DNA of 64,000 bases. Source: CAZLKT01 sp964560205. Its GTDB lineage: Bacteria; Pseudomonadota; Alphaproteobacteria; Holosporales; Holosporaceae. This document shows, in pieces, positions 25,662 through 34,900 of the stretch. Each line of letters starts with the position of its first letter. Position 1 is the first letter of the stretch. Where the stretch lies: NCBI GenBank assembly GCA_964560205.1, contig CAZLKT010000004.1, positions 1 through 64,000 of the forward strand, in the 5' to 3' direction. Made by a program: the position numbers and the translations under genes. The notes under the pieces were generated by a model that had not been told where the DNA came from, searched no databases, and saw nothing but the letters and a program-made list of their open reading frames with translations.

Positions 25662-26927
25662 TTAGCACAAATGAATAAGACCGTGTTTTTTTTGTCCAAG
25701 GGAAATGAGAACTTTATTTTCTTTCACATCATTTATGGTCATGCCATAGGTCTCCTCCTGTATCACCGTGGTATGAATGCGCACAGCCCCCTCTCGGATT
25801 TTTTGACGTCCTTCACGACGTGATGGAACGAGAGAAAGCTTTTCCAGCACATCTAAAAGAGTGAGCTGAGAAAGCTCCTCTGGAGATACGGTTATGGACG
25901 GAAGGTTAGATATCGATGCAAAAGAAACCACACTGGCATCACTCTCAAAGATTTTTTGAGCCGTCTCATGGATGTCGGGCAGACAGTGTGCCCCATGAAG
26001 AAGTGTGGTGGCTTCATCGGCCAAAACTTTTTTCGCCTCATTGCTGTCTTGACCTCGAAGGGCCGCAAGGGTGGAAATGCGGTCCAAGGGAAGCATGGTA
26101 TAGAGCTTTAAAAACCGCTCCACATCATCATCGTGGGTATTACGCCAGAACTGCCAATAATGGTAAGGAGATAAACGCTCTGGGTTGAGCCACACCGCCC
26201 CGTCTGCAGATTTCCCCATTTTTGCTCCCGTGGAGGTGGTGAGCAGAGGGCAGGTGACTCCATAAACCTTTTCTCCAGTCATGCGACGTACGAGATCCAC
26301 ACCACACACAATGTTTCCCCATTGATCAGATCCCCCAAGTTGTAAAACACAGGCATGTTTTTTATAGAGCTCCAGAAAATCATAGGATTGTAGAAGCATA
26401 TAGTTAAACTCAATAAAACTGAGGGACTGCTCCTGCTCCAATCTGGTACGCACCATTTCAAAGGAGAGCATGTGATTGACAGAAAAATGCACCCCAATGT
26501 CGCGTAAAAAAGGAATATACTGAAGTCCATCCAGCCAGTCTGCGTTATTCACCAGCTGGGCTGCATGCTCACCAGAAAATTTCACAATCTTCCGAGCATC
26601 CTCCTGCAAACAACTTATATTTTTCTGAATGACTTCATCGGAGAGCATACTGCGCTGGGTATTTCGCCCAGAGGGATCACCAATTTTTGTTGTCCCACCT
26701 CCCATAAGTAAAATGGGACGATGACCTGTTTCCTGGCACCAGCGCATCATCATCAATCCCAAAAGATTGCCCACATGGAGGCTGTTTGCCGTGGCATCAA
26801 AGCCCATGTACGCCGTAATGGAGGATTTCTCACAAAGCTCATCCAAAGCCCCCATATCCGTCCCCTGATAGAGGAACCCCCGCTCATGAAGAGTCTGAAG
26901 AAAACCACTTTTGTACAAGGCAGTCAT
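25662..26927 (-). CDS. tyrS: Tyrosyl-tRNA synthetase
   Basis: TyrS charges tRNA-Tyr. The 421-residue class I enzyme has the HIGH-like motif HVGN (51-54), the KMSKS-like motif KMGKS (236-240), the tyrosine-binding QLGGSDQWGNI block, and a C-terminal S4-like RNA-binding domain (from about 355, VVPSRREGRQKIREGAV in sense). Its length is normal. It is directly upstream of the terminase gene and downstream of the small exported paralogues. Confidence 0.95.
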   Translation of the reverse strand: MTALYKSGFLQTLHERGFLYQGTDMGALDELCEKSSITAYMGFDATANSLHVGNLLGLMMMRWCQETGHRPILLMGGGTTKIGDPSGRNTQRSMLSDEVIQKNISCLQEDARKIVKFSGEHAAQLVNNADWLDGLQYIPFLRDIGVHFSVNHMLSFEMVRTRLEQEQSLSFIEFNYMLLQSYDFLELYKKHACVLQLGGSDQWGNIVCGVDLVRRMTGEKVYGVTCPLLTTSTGAKMGKSADGAVWLNPERLSPYHYWQFWRNTHDDDVERFLKLYTMLPLDRISTLAALRGQDSNEAKKVLADEATTLLHGAHCLPDIHETAQKIFESDASVVSFASISNLPSITVSPEELSQLTLLDVLEKLSLVPSRREGRQKIREGAVRIHTTVIQEETYGMTINDVKENKVLISLGQKKHGLIHLC

Positions 26928-27048
26928 AAAATAATCTCAGAAAAAAACAGATATCTTCATTTTAAAGGAACCCAGCGCCATACTCAATGTTCTTTCCAGA
27001 AAGCCCTGGGGAAAAAGACTCTCACTGTATTAATGATGTTGAGATGGA

Positions 27049-27618
27049 TTATTTTTTCATATTCCTTTCTGCATCTCCCTCCTTTTTTTTCCAGGAGATA
27101 GAAAATCTTTGGCCTTTTTCGTTGATTTTTTGCTCACAGATGTACTGACTTTCATTTTTTTCAAACATTTTTCTCACGAAGGGAGGCATATGACCATTCT
27201 TGTGATTGTTCTCGTGTGGTGCTAAATCCTCATCCCCCACATATGCAGAAAATTGAGAATCAGGCATATGAGTGAAATTATCACCACTTTCTGCGCTGTT
27301 TTCCTCTCTGCTGTTATATTGTATTATTATTGGATCATCAGAAGAAGAGCTGTTTTCTTTATTTTTTATGTTGTTTTCAAAAAATAGTCTTATTTTATTG
27401 TCCATGAGAATGCCCATTTGTTCACGTTCGTGGACAAGTGTTTTGTGAACTTGAGCATAAAATTTCTCTAAATCTTTTTTAATAAAGGAAATCAGCTCAC
27501 ACCGATCCTTGGGAGAAAGATATGAGAATTTTTTAGAAAAGCTTGTAATAGGAAGCATGAAACATACAATACTCATGGTATACGTCCAAAAATTTCTTTT
27601 TTTTCCACTGACTGTCAT
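27049..27618 (-). CDS. Exported paralogue 1 of a tandem small-protein family
   Basis: No known family is recognised. The ATG at 27616-27618 has an AAGGAG site and gives 189 residues with a signal peptide (about residues 1-26). The shared core follows: LSPKDRCELISFIKKDLEKFY, helix, then MDNKIRLFFENNIKNKE. After that comes a variable polar tail rich in Ser, Asn and Asp. Copy 2 directly upstream shares the core almost exactly (SFSKKFSYLSPKDRCEL). The stop codon of copy 2 lies 20 bp away. The core looks like an amphipathic helix or coiled coil. Role unknown; secreted or periplasmic. Confidence 0.7.
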   Translation of the reverse strand: MTVSGKKRNFWTYTMSIVCFMLPITSFSKKFSYLSPKDRCELISFIKKDLEKFYAQVHKTLVHEREQMGILMDNKIRLFFENNIKNKENSSSSDDPIIIQYNSREENSAESGDNFTHMPDSQFSAYVGDEDLAPHENNHKNGHMPPFVRKMFEKNESQYICEQKINEKGQRFSISWKKKEGDAERNMKK

Positions 27619-27638
27619 ACAAAGCTCCTTTGAAAAAC

Positions 27639-28178
27639 TCATATGTCTTTTCTAAAACTGGTGCTTTTCTTTTTTTCCTCCTGATCTTCTCTTTGCGATA
27701 TCACTTTTTTCCCTTGTACAAAGAACTGAGAGTATGGTTCACCTATACAATCTTTCCCACCAAAGGATACATCAGAAAAGTTTTCATGCTGAGCGTCCTT
27801 CTTCTGCACAATACCTTCCTCAGGGCCCTTAATAAATGCTGGGATGCGAGCATTTTTTTGTTTGATGCACCATTCTTTATAGTGCCTCTCTCTTTCATCT
27901 TCACCAGAAGAAACGCTTTTTTCTTTATTTTTTATATTCTCCTCAAAAACCATTCTTATTTTGTTATCTATAATGGGCTGTAGCTTCTCACACTCTTGAA
28001 TCAGTTTTTTATGTGCCAAAGCATAAAATTTCTCCAGGTCCTTTTTAATAAAGAGAATCAGCTCACATCGGTCCTTAGGGGAAAGGTATGAAAATTTTTT
28101 AGAAAAGCTCGTGGTGGAAAACACACAACATAGAACGCATGCAGCATACACCCACAAAAATTTTTTACGTGCTATCAT
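27639..28178 (-). CDS. Exported paralogue 2 of a tandem small-protein family
   Basis: A 179-residue protein starting at an ATG preceded by GGGAG. The N-terminus (KKFLWVYAACVLCCVFS) is a signal peptide. The core SFSKKFSYLSPKDRCELILFIKK (in parts), then IDNKIRMVFEENIKNKEKS, is nearly identical to copy 1. The tail differs: it has a basic stretch (EDERERHYKEW) and ends in a Lys/Glu-rich segment. Conserved N-terminal half plus divergent tail is the pattern expected of a diversifying exported family. No function can be assigned. Confidence 0.7.
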   Translation of the reverse strand: MIARKKFLWVYAACVLCCVFSTTSFSKKFSYLSPKDRCELILFIKKDLEKFYALAHKKLIQECEKLQPIIDNKIRMVFEENIKNKEKSVSSGEDERERHYKEWCIKQKNARIPAFIKGPEEGIVQKKDAQHENFSDVSFGGKDCIGEPYSQFFVQGKKVISQREDQEEKKKSTSFRKDI

Positions 28179-28206
28179 AAAAAAACTCCCATGAAATTAT
28201 CTTGTG

Positions 28207-28653
28207 TCAGTTCTCATCCGTGGCCACACGAGAGGTCTCATTCTTGTGTGAGCGTGTCTTTTGGTGCGTGGCCTCTTCATATGGTGTTTCCTCATTGGAA
28301 GATGAACTTTTGTGGTAACTCCCTATGTGCTCCTCAAGCAAGAGTCGTACTTTATTGTCCATACTGGCGTCCAGTCGTCGTATTTTATTATCCATACTAG
28401 CGTTCAGTACTTGTACTTTATGTTCTATAGCGCCACCCAGCACCAGAGATACCAGCTCGATGGTTGTGTTTATAAAGTCATAACATGCCTCTATCTCATG
28501 TTTGACAAGGGTCACTATTCGACATCGACCTTGAGGAGTAAGAAAAGAAAGTAAGTTGATACCCCTGGCGGGAGACACCCAACATGCTGCCCATATGGAC
28601 ACTCCACATGTTGCATACAGCCAAAAACTTCTTTTTCTTTCACGTGTTATCAT
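28207..28653 (-). CDS. Exported paralogue 3, hendecad repeats
   Basis: The ATG at 28651-28653 gives 149 residues with a signal peptide (residues 1-30, ending SPARG). It shares the layout of copies 1 and 2 (LTPQGRCRIVTLVKHEIEACY), but its helical core is longer and contains two 11-residue units, NASMDNKIR and DASMDNKVR, before LLLEEH. The first 93 nt of the coding region are almost identical to copy 4. The C-terminal tail is polar, with Glu, Thr and His. Likely periplasmic, membrane-associated or secreted; role unknown. Confidence 0.7.
   Translation of the reverse strand: MITRERKRSFWLYATCGVSIWAACWVSPARGINLLSFLTPQGRCRIVTLVKHEIEACYDFINTTIELVSLVLGGAIEHKVQVLNASMDNKIRRLDASMDNKVRLLLEEHIGSYHKSSSSNEETPYEEATHQKTRSHKNETSRVATDEN
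28348..28413 (-). repeat. 33-bp tandem repeat in paralogue 3, two units
   Basis: Two in-frame 33-bp units encode 11-residue segments containing NASMDNKI and DASMDNKV. The register is the same as the repeat in copy 4 (28994-29059), but here the units have diverged more. An 11-residue period suits a hendecad coiled coil. Confidence 0.75.
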
Positions 28654-28834
28654 AGGGAACACCTTCAAAAATTGTACAATTTATTTTAAAAATAATGTTT
28701 CTCTTCATTCCGATCCACTTTCCTATGTGCTTTATCAATATGTTTTCACCCTCTGTGTCTTTATATGTACATGGATGCTTTTTGTCCAAGAGATATCACC
28801 TCTTTCGCCATTTTCATCCATTTTCATTCATTTT

Positions 28835-29299
28835 TTACTCATCCATATAAGAGCTTTCTTTTTCTTCCGGTTTTTTTCTCGCGAAGGGGAGTACGCCGTC
28901 ATGCTCTTTATTTTTTTCTATGTCATTTTGTATGTGTTGACTGGAAGGTGAAATTTTATGGTGACTCTTCATATGCTCTTCAAGCAAGAGTCGTATTTTA
29001 TTATCCATACTGGCCTCCAGCAGTCGTATTTTATTGTCCATACTGGCCTCCAGCAGTCGAGCTTTATTTTCTATAGCGCCATTCAGTGCATTAACAACAC
29101 CATCGATGGCGTTGTTGATATAATCATAAACTTGCTTTATATCACCTTTGATAGCATTGGCTATTTGGCATCGACCTTGAGGAGTAAAAAAAGAAAACAA
29201 GTCGAAGCCCCTGGCGGGAGACACAAAACATGCTGCCCATATGGATACCCCACATGTGGCATACAGCCAAAAACTTCTTTTTCTTTCACGTGTTATCAT
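28835..29299 (-). CDS. Exported paralogue 4, hendecad repeats
   Basis: A 154-residue protein with a strong GGAGG-type site before the ATG at 29297-29299. The signal peptide (MITRERKRSFWLYATCG onward) is nearly identical to that of copy 3. The shared core (FFTPQGRCQIANAIKGDIKQ) is followed by AIENKARLLE and two exact 11-residue repeats RLLEASMDNKI, then RLLLEEHMKSHHK and a polar tail ending in Glu/Ser. This copy and copy 3 form one sub-branch; copies 1 and 2 form the other. Cellular role unknown. Confidence 0.7.
   Translation of the reverse strand: MITRERKRSFWLYATCGVSIWAACFVSPARGFDLFSFFTPQGRCQIANAIKGDIKQVYDYINNAIDGVVNALNGAIENKARLLEASMDNKIRLLEASMDNKIRLLLEEHMKSHHKISPSSQHIQNDIEKNKEHDGVLPFARKKPEEKESSYMDE
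28994..29059 (-). repeat. 33-bp tandem repeat in paralogue 4, two units
   Basis: Two almost identical 33-bp units each encode RLLEASMDNKI. The related AIENKARLLE just before and RLLLEEH just after suggest that the whole helix grew by repeating this 11-residue module. Confidence 0.85.
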
Positions 29300-29330
29300 A
29301 AGGAACCTCCTTCAAAAAATATAAAATTTC

Positions 29331-29460
29331 CACACCAACTCATAGCGATCTTTAGGAGAAAGAGAAGAAACTTTTTAGAAATAGCTCGCGGCGGAAAATA
29401 CACACCACACTGTACACATAGCTTAAATCCAAAAATCCCTTTTCTTTCAAGTGGTTTAAT
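29331..29460 (-). pseudogene. Decayed fifth copy of the exported paralogue family
   Basis: On the minus strand this stretch translates, in two frames, to a start-like LERKGIFGFKLCVQ segment that resembles the family signal peptide and then LSPKDRYELVWK, which is nearly the family core LSPKDRCELI. A frameshift separates the two parts, and no downstream helix region is left before copy 4 begins. It is best read as a broken copy that once stood upstream of copy 4. Confidence 0.6.
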
Positions 29461-29563
29461 GAGAAATCTCCCAAAAATCATTAGGGTATTCTAAGAACAA
29501 TTGATGAAGAAAAAATGAACAGGAGCATGAAAAATTATTTTCTCCACCTGAATTTTCATCCCC

Positions 29564-31678
29564 TTGAATATCTGTGGCATTCACTGCACACTGGGCATGA
29601 AGAACGGGAAGAGATATCTTGTGAGGTATGTATTCTCTGCGTCATGGCTTCACCTTTTAGAGGAGGAGCGCCCCTGGTGGATACTGTGGGCGCCGCTTGC
29701 TTTGAGCAGTGGTATTGCCTTGTATGGAGCCTTGCCGCAAGAACCACGATGGAATATATTTTTAGGCATTGTGGTGGGTGGATGTATTTTTTGTGGTGGA
29801 GGACTGTGGATCCTTCGGAAACATCTTCTTTATCCTGTGTGGACTTTTTTCACGTGGTTTTTGGCATGGTGTTCCCTGGGTTTTGGGATTATGGGACACA
29901 GAGCCCATAGTATCAATCCAGGAAAACTCTCAGGTTCCGTGACTGCCTATGTGCGAGGAATTGTAGCCTCCGTGGAACATCCGGCCTCGACTCGTCGATT
30001 ATTTCAGAGAGTTGTTTTAAAAAGCATCACCTCACCTGTGCAGCTTCCAAAAGCTGTACGCATCACCATTCGAACGCCATGTCCCCCTCTCTATGAAGGT
30101 GATGAAATCAGTTGCTTGGTAAGGGTCTCTCCTTTTTCTCGTGCTGCTTGTCCTGGAGGATATGATGGACACATCCATAATTTTTTCCTGGGAATTGGGG
30201 CCTCTGGATTTGCGCTTTCTCCTGTAAAAGTCCTCCATAGCGCCCCATCTTTTTTTCAAAAATTCCGTCAAAATCTCACTCGATATTTTCACAAAAATCT
30301 TTCCCCCGTAGAAGCTTCCCTCGCATGTGCCCTTATCACCGGAGACAAAGCATCCATACCAGACTTTGTGAAAAAAGAATTTTCTGATTCAGGGCTCTCT
30401 CATGTGTTGGCTATTTCAGGTCTTCATGTGGCCATTGTTTCCAGCCTCAGTTTTTTTGTGCTTCAAAGGGTGCTTGCATGTCTTCCTTTATGCGCTCTTT
30501 ATCTTCCGCTGCACATTTTCTCAGCCGTGGGAGCACTTTTTCTCGGATGGGGCTATCTCAAAATTTCTGGAGGGGGATATCCCGTGGTACGATCTTTTTG
30601 GATGTTGGTGGCCACCATGATGGCCCTCATCATGGGACGAAGAAAGGACTCTCGAAGGATACTTGCTTTATGTGCACTCTTTTTGTTGCTCCATACACCA
30701 GAGGCACTTTTTAACCTTAGTTTCCAACTTTCTTTTTGCGCTGTGGCGGCACTTCTGAGCGTATATAGCAGCAGGAAAAGAGATATGGCTGATCATACCA
30801 GAAAGGAGCATCTCTCATCATCCCTTCATGCATTTTTTTCCCCTCTTCTCGCATCCATATGGTCCATGTTATGCACCACCACTGCGGTTACCTTTGCCAC
30901 CATTCCCATTACCGCCTTTTATTTTCATAACATTTCCATGCAGAGCCACATCAGCAACATGCTGGCCATTCCGTTCACTTCCTTGGTTATCATGCCTTTG
31001 GGCAGCATCATTGTTGTGCTTTATGCATGTGGCATCACCATACCATTTCTTTTTTTCCTCTGGGAAAAATCATTATGGGCTTTGGGCTATTGTGCCCATT
31101 GGACCACAAAGAATTTATGGTTTTTGCTCTTCTCCTTTCCTCCTTACAAAGCTGGTGGATTTTGCCTCAGCATGGTAGGTGTGTTTTTTTGGATTATATG
31201 GAAAAGGTCATGGAGATGGTGGGGGGTGGCCCTCTGGATAATGGGATGGTGTGTGGCTTGCCTTCAGCTACAGCGTCCCACAATTTTTTTTGATCCTGAG
31301 AAAAAAATTATTGCCTATGCAGATTATGAAAAGAATATTTTGTGGGTATCTTCCTCTCGTCGAGGAAAATTTCATATACAGCAATGGATGAGTATTTTTG
31401 GCCTCACGTCCATGCGACACCTTTCCTTGGAAGCCTGCGGTCACATCTTGCCCTTGTGGCCAGGCGCAAATTTAGGTATTGTGAAGGAGGACAGGCTTTA
31501 TTTTTTCATACCCACGGCCCTCCTTCCATGTGATGTTTCCAGCAAGAAAAAAATTGGGGCAACGTGGATTGTGGTCTCTTTGGATGATTTTTACCAGAGG
31601 GGCGTGACGGTTCTTTTTGTGGACAAAAAGAGGGTGTGGGTGCAGGCGCCAAAAACGGCTCGTCTGTGGGAACAATAA
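29564..31678 (+). CDS. comEC: ComEC/Rec2-type DNA uptake channel protein
   Basis: ComEC carries single-stranded DNA across the inner membrane during natural transformation. The 704-residue protein has an N-terminal DUF4131-like region, the competence core with ISGLHVAIV and about eight hydrophobic helices. The C-terminal 130 residues are not a recognisable metallo-beta-lactamase domain: the His-Asp metal motifs are missing, as in several alphaproteobacterial ComEC proteins. Start choice is uncertain: a TTG at 29564, or an ATG at 29597 (MKNGKRYLVRY) that fits homologues well. No comEA, comF or dprA is next to it. AsmA-like gene follows after 9 bp. Confidence 0.85.
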   Translation: MNICGIHCTLGMKNGKRYLVRYVFSASWLHLLEEERPWWILWAPLALSSGIALYGALPQEPRWNIFLGIVVGGCIFCGGGLWILRKHLLYPVWTFFTWFLAWCSLGFGIMGHRAHSINPGKLSGSVTAYVRGIVASVEHPASTRRLFQRVVLKSITSPVQLPKAVRITIRTPCPPLYEGDEISCLVRVSPFSRAACPGGYDGHIHNFFLGIGASGFALSPVKVLHSAPSFFQKFRQNLTRYFHKNLSPVEASLACALITGDKASIPDFVKKEFSDSGLSHVLAISGLHVAIVSSLSFFVLQRVLACLPLCALYLPLHIFSAVGALFLGWGYLKISGGGYPVVRSFWMLVATMMALIMGRRKDSRRILALCALFLLLHTPEALFNLSFQLSFCAVAALLSVYSSRKRDMADHTRKEHLSSSLHAFFSPLLASIWSMLCTTTAVTFATIPITAFYFHNISMQSHISNMLAIPFTSLVIMPLGSIIVVLYACGITIPFLFFLWEKSLWALGYCAHWTTKNLWFLLFSFPPYKAGGFCLSMVGVFFWIIWKRSWRWWGVALWIMGWCVACLQLQRPTIFFDPEKKIIAYADYEKNILWVSSSRRGKFHIQQWMSIFGLTSMRHLSLEACGHILPLWPGANLGIVKEDRLYFFIPTALLPCDVSSKKKIGATWIVVSLDDFYQRGVTVLFVDKKRVWVQAPKTARLWEQ

Positions 31679-31687
31679 GAGGAGTGC

Positions 31688-34600
31688 ATGGGAAAAAATT
31701 CTGGAGGGACCTTGACAACATTGTGGAGTGTGCTACGGGTTCTACGACGACTCTTCTTTCTCTGCATTTTTCTGCTGACAAGCAGTTTTTGTGTGATCCT
31801 CTATCGTCTTTCCTTGGGACCTCTTTCCATGGAGGCAGCCATACCTTATCTTCTGTGGAATACAAAAATATCTTGTAAGACTCTTCAACTCCAATGGATA
31901 TCTGGACTCAAGATAGAGGTGACGGGGGAAGATATACGGGGGGAATCCTTCTCCATTCCTCGTGTCTCAGCATGTTTTTCCCTTGAGAAACTCTTTCATG
32001 GATCCTGGAAACCTTTGTCTCTTTTGCTAGAATGCCCCTCCATTCGGTTATCATTGTGCTCGGAACAAAAAGGAGAGTTCACTTTACCCTTGGAATGGCG
32101 TCATGTTGATATAGACGTGCGTGATGCAACCCTTATCACGGAGATACCGGACAACACTACACTTCGCTATCAGCATGTACATGTGCACACAGAGCGTCGA
32201 CCATCCGCACATCACCTGAGGATATGGCAACGTCCCGTTCAAGGAGAGGAAACCATTTTCTGTGTCATGAATTATGCAGTGAAGAAGGACACCGTACAAT
32301 TTTCAGGAAAGATTCATGGACTTCCCGTGGCCATGAATCTTTTATGGCCAGAGCTTCGTGGCATTTTACTCCTTACAGGAGATTATTCTGGCCACACCAC
32401 AGCATCATGTTCTTCGTGGGCTGTCAACGGAACTGTGAAGCAAAAGGATATCTGCACCACAGGTCTTGTGATGAAAAATCCCAATGCCATTCTCAAAGAT
32501 TTTCATACAACGTTTTCCTTGAGCTCCCACGACCCCTGTGAAGCCCACGGGGGTGCATTTTTAGATGCAGCAGGATTCATATGGTCATTCACAGGAAAAA
32601 CCGTGGATGATCACTTTTCTTTTCAAGGAAAGCTGCGTTTGGATACGGGTTACATCTCCGCAGAAGCTCTTGCATATTCCTGGCCTCCATCGGTGGGAGT
32701 CAATGCTCGATCTTGGATTTTAGAAAATTTCAAAAAAGGAGAGTTTGCTCAAGCCGATGGTGTTTTTGATGGACACTGGTCCTCCACAGATGGCCTCATA
32801 GCTGATGACTTTCATGGGATATTGGGGATTGAGAATGTTGTGTTGTCTTTTATACCTGGGGTTCCCTTTATTTATAACCTTAAGGCCATATCTTCCGTGG
32901 ATTTGAAAAAATTCACCATCACTGTGGAGGGGGGAGAATTTCAAGGGCAAAAAATCAAAAAAGGTACCATTGTCATTGGACCACTTTTGGGGCTTCCATA
33001 TCTGGATATGGATTTATTTATAGAGGGGCCTTTGCAACCTCTTTTAGAAACCCTCAATTGCCCACGTTTTGGCTTTTTAAAACATGTTCCTTTAGATATG
33101 AACTCTGTAAAAGGGAGATGGTCAGGGAAGCTATCATCAGTTTTTCCTCTTTTGATGAAGCTGAAGATAGACGACATCCTTATCAAGGTGCATGGTGCTT
33201 TGAAGGATGTGGCATTTATGGTAAAGCTCTCTGGTATGCCATTGAACCTTTCTCATGGGGATTTAGCCGTTGCTCTTACGGAAAAAGACATTTTTCTGCA
33301 AGGAAAAAGCTTGGTTCACACCATTCCCATTCAATGGAAATTGAAACAAGATTTTTATTGTGCAGAAGAAGGATATGTGGATGTGACATCCCTCACATCT
33401 TGGTCAGATGTAGAAAAAATTTTTCCCCACACGAAGGATATATGTATGGGATCTTTTGGGGCCCATGTGAAGTATTATCCCTCCAAAAAATCAGACCAAG
33501 TTCAGATCTCTCTGGATTTAAGTCACAGCACCGTTACACTGCCCTGGATACAGTGGAAAAAGCCTTCTCCCATGCCTTTGACGGCCTCTTCTGTCATCAC
33601 TTTGGCTGAAGGGAAAAAGATCAAGAGTATACGTTGCACAAGTAATGGAGCCTTACGTGGGAAGGGGGACTTTGTGTGGGGAGGGAACCAGGACACCTGG
33701 ACCATAGAAAAAGCCGCACTCACCATTGATCATCCTTTCTCCTATAAAGCAGTCTATTCGTACAGCCCTCGTGAAGGATATTTTTGTGATATGAGGGCCC
33801 ACACCATAGACCTCTCATGGTTTCTCTCTTCAGACTCATCCAATAATGCATCGTCTTCTCACAAAAAAAGCGACGAGTTTCTTCTCAATTTACAAGAACA
33901 AAATGCCCTCTCTCTTCGTGAGAAACTTTCCACTCATGAGAAAAAATGGCGCATTCACCTTCTCTGCACAAAATGCATTCTTGCAGATGCTGTCATAGAA
34001 AATCTCCATGGAGATCTTCAGGGAATGGTGCAGGAAACACCTGAGGCCTCCACCATTCGTTGGGGAAAAGGCAGCCTTCAGGGAGTGCTTTCTGTCTTCA
34101 CAAAAGATGAAAGTGGATCTTCCGAGAAAAAAGTGCTGGTGGAGCCCCCATCGTTGCTTCATTTTTCCTCTGTCCCCCAGGCTTCTGGCGATACCCATCT
34201 CACATTTTCAAACTCCCAAATGGGAGATTTTTTGCGAGGATCTGGTCTGGTTTCAGAACTTTACGGTGGGAAAACACACATTTTTGCTGTGCAGAAGAAA
34301 GATGGGCAATATTACGGACATTTTACCCTGTCTCATGCGGAGGTGCAGACACCTTATCTCATGAAAATCTTAGCCATGATAAGCCCCACCGGCTTTTTAG
34401 AGTTTTTTTCTTCACGACTTATTTTCCCCCTTGTTAAAGGAGACTTTTTCTATAAAGATGGAAGGCTCACACTCAAAAAATGTGTGGCTCGCGGCATTAA
34501 CTTGGGACTTTTTTTGGAGGGCAACGTTTATCCTCGCAGAAAATCCATGTCTCTTCATGGTGTCCTTGTACCCATCTACTGGCTTAACACTCTCTTCACA

Positions 34601-34789
34601 TATGTGCCCGTTGTAGGGTGGATTTTGGGTGGTGATAAAGGAATTCTTTCCACAGAGTTTGAGGTTTATGGCCCCTTTGATGATCCTCATGTGAGCATAG
34701 CTCCATTAAGCATATTGAAAGCAGGATTCCTAAAGGATATTGTCGATGCACTAGAGGAAGACGGGAGTACGAAGGAAAATGCTTTATAG
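31688..34789 (+). CDS. AsmA/YhdP-like large envelope protein
   Basis: A 1033-residue protein with one N-terminal membrane helix (about residues 15-40), followed by a long beta-rich periplasmic region. It ends in an AsmA-type C-terminal region (YDGRLTLKKCVARGINLGLFLEG pattern, then GPFDDPHVSIAPLSILKAGF). Such proteins (YhdP, TamB and AsmA families) form bridge-like grooves that move phospholipid between the membranes. The AGAGGAG site 9 bp after comEC suggests cotranscription. The DUF3971-like N-terminal part is typical of alphaproteobacterial YhdP relatives. The exact lipid substrate is not readable. Confidence 0.75.
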   Translation: MGKNSGGTLTTLWSVLRVLRRLFFLCIFLLTSSFCVILYRLSLGPLSMEAAIPYLLWNTKISCKTLQLQWISGLKIEVTGEDIRGESFSIPRVSACFSLEKLFHGSWKPLSLLLECPSIRLSLCSEQKGEFTLPLEWRHVDIDVRDATLITEIPDNTTLRYQHVHVHTERRPSAHHLRIWQRPVQGEETIFCVMNYAVKKDTVQFSGKIHGLPVAMNLLWPELRGILLLTGDYSGHTTASCSSWAVNGTVKQKDICTTGLVMKNPNAILKDFHTTFSLSSHDPCEAHGGAFLDAAGFIWSFTGKTVDDHFSFQGKLRLDTGYISAEALAYSWPPSVGVNARSWILENFKKGEFAQADGVFDGHWSSTDGLIADDFHGILGIENVVLSFIPGVPFIYNLKAISSVDLKKFTITVEGGEFQGQKIKKGTIVIGPLLGLPYLDMDLFIEGPLQPLLETLNCPRFGFLKHVPLDMNSVKGRWSGKLSSVFPLLMKLKIDDILIKVHGALKDVAFMVKLSGMPLNLSHGDLAVALTEKDIFLQGKSLVHTIPIQWKLKQDFYCAEEGYVDVTSLTSWSDVEKIFPHTKDICMGSFGAHVKYYPSKKSDQVQISLDLSHSTVTLPWIQWKKPSPMPLTASSVITLAEGKKIKSIRCTSNGALRGKGDFVWGGNQDTWTIEKAALTIDHPFSYKAVYSYSPREGYFCDMRAHTIDLSWFLSSDSSNNASSSHKKSDEFLLNLQEQNALSLREKLSTHEKKWRIHLLCTKCILADAVIENLHGDLQGMVQETPEASTIRWGKGSLQGVLSVFTKDESGSSEKKVLVEPPSLLHFSSVPQASGDTHLTFSNSQMGDFLRGSGLVSELYGGKTHIFAVQKKDGQYYGHFTLSHAEVQTPYLMKILAMISPTGFLEFFSSRLIFPLVKGDFFYKDGRLTLKKCVARGINLGLFLEGNVYPRRKSMSLHGVLVPIYWLNTLFTYVPVVGWILGGDKGILSTEFEVYGPFDDPHVSIAPLSILKAGFLKDIVDALEEDGSTKENAL

Positions 34790-34900
34790 ACCATATCATG
34801 AAAGGACCTCATATATGGTGGTGACCGCGTTCTTTCTTGTGATTGCTGTGAGGAGGCTTTTCTCCTAGAATGAAGCATCTGGTCGGTAGAAAAAAGTTTC

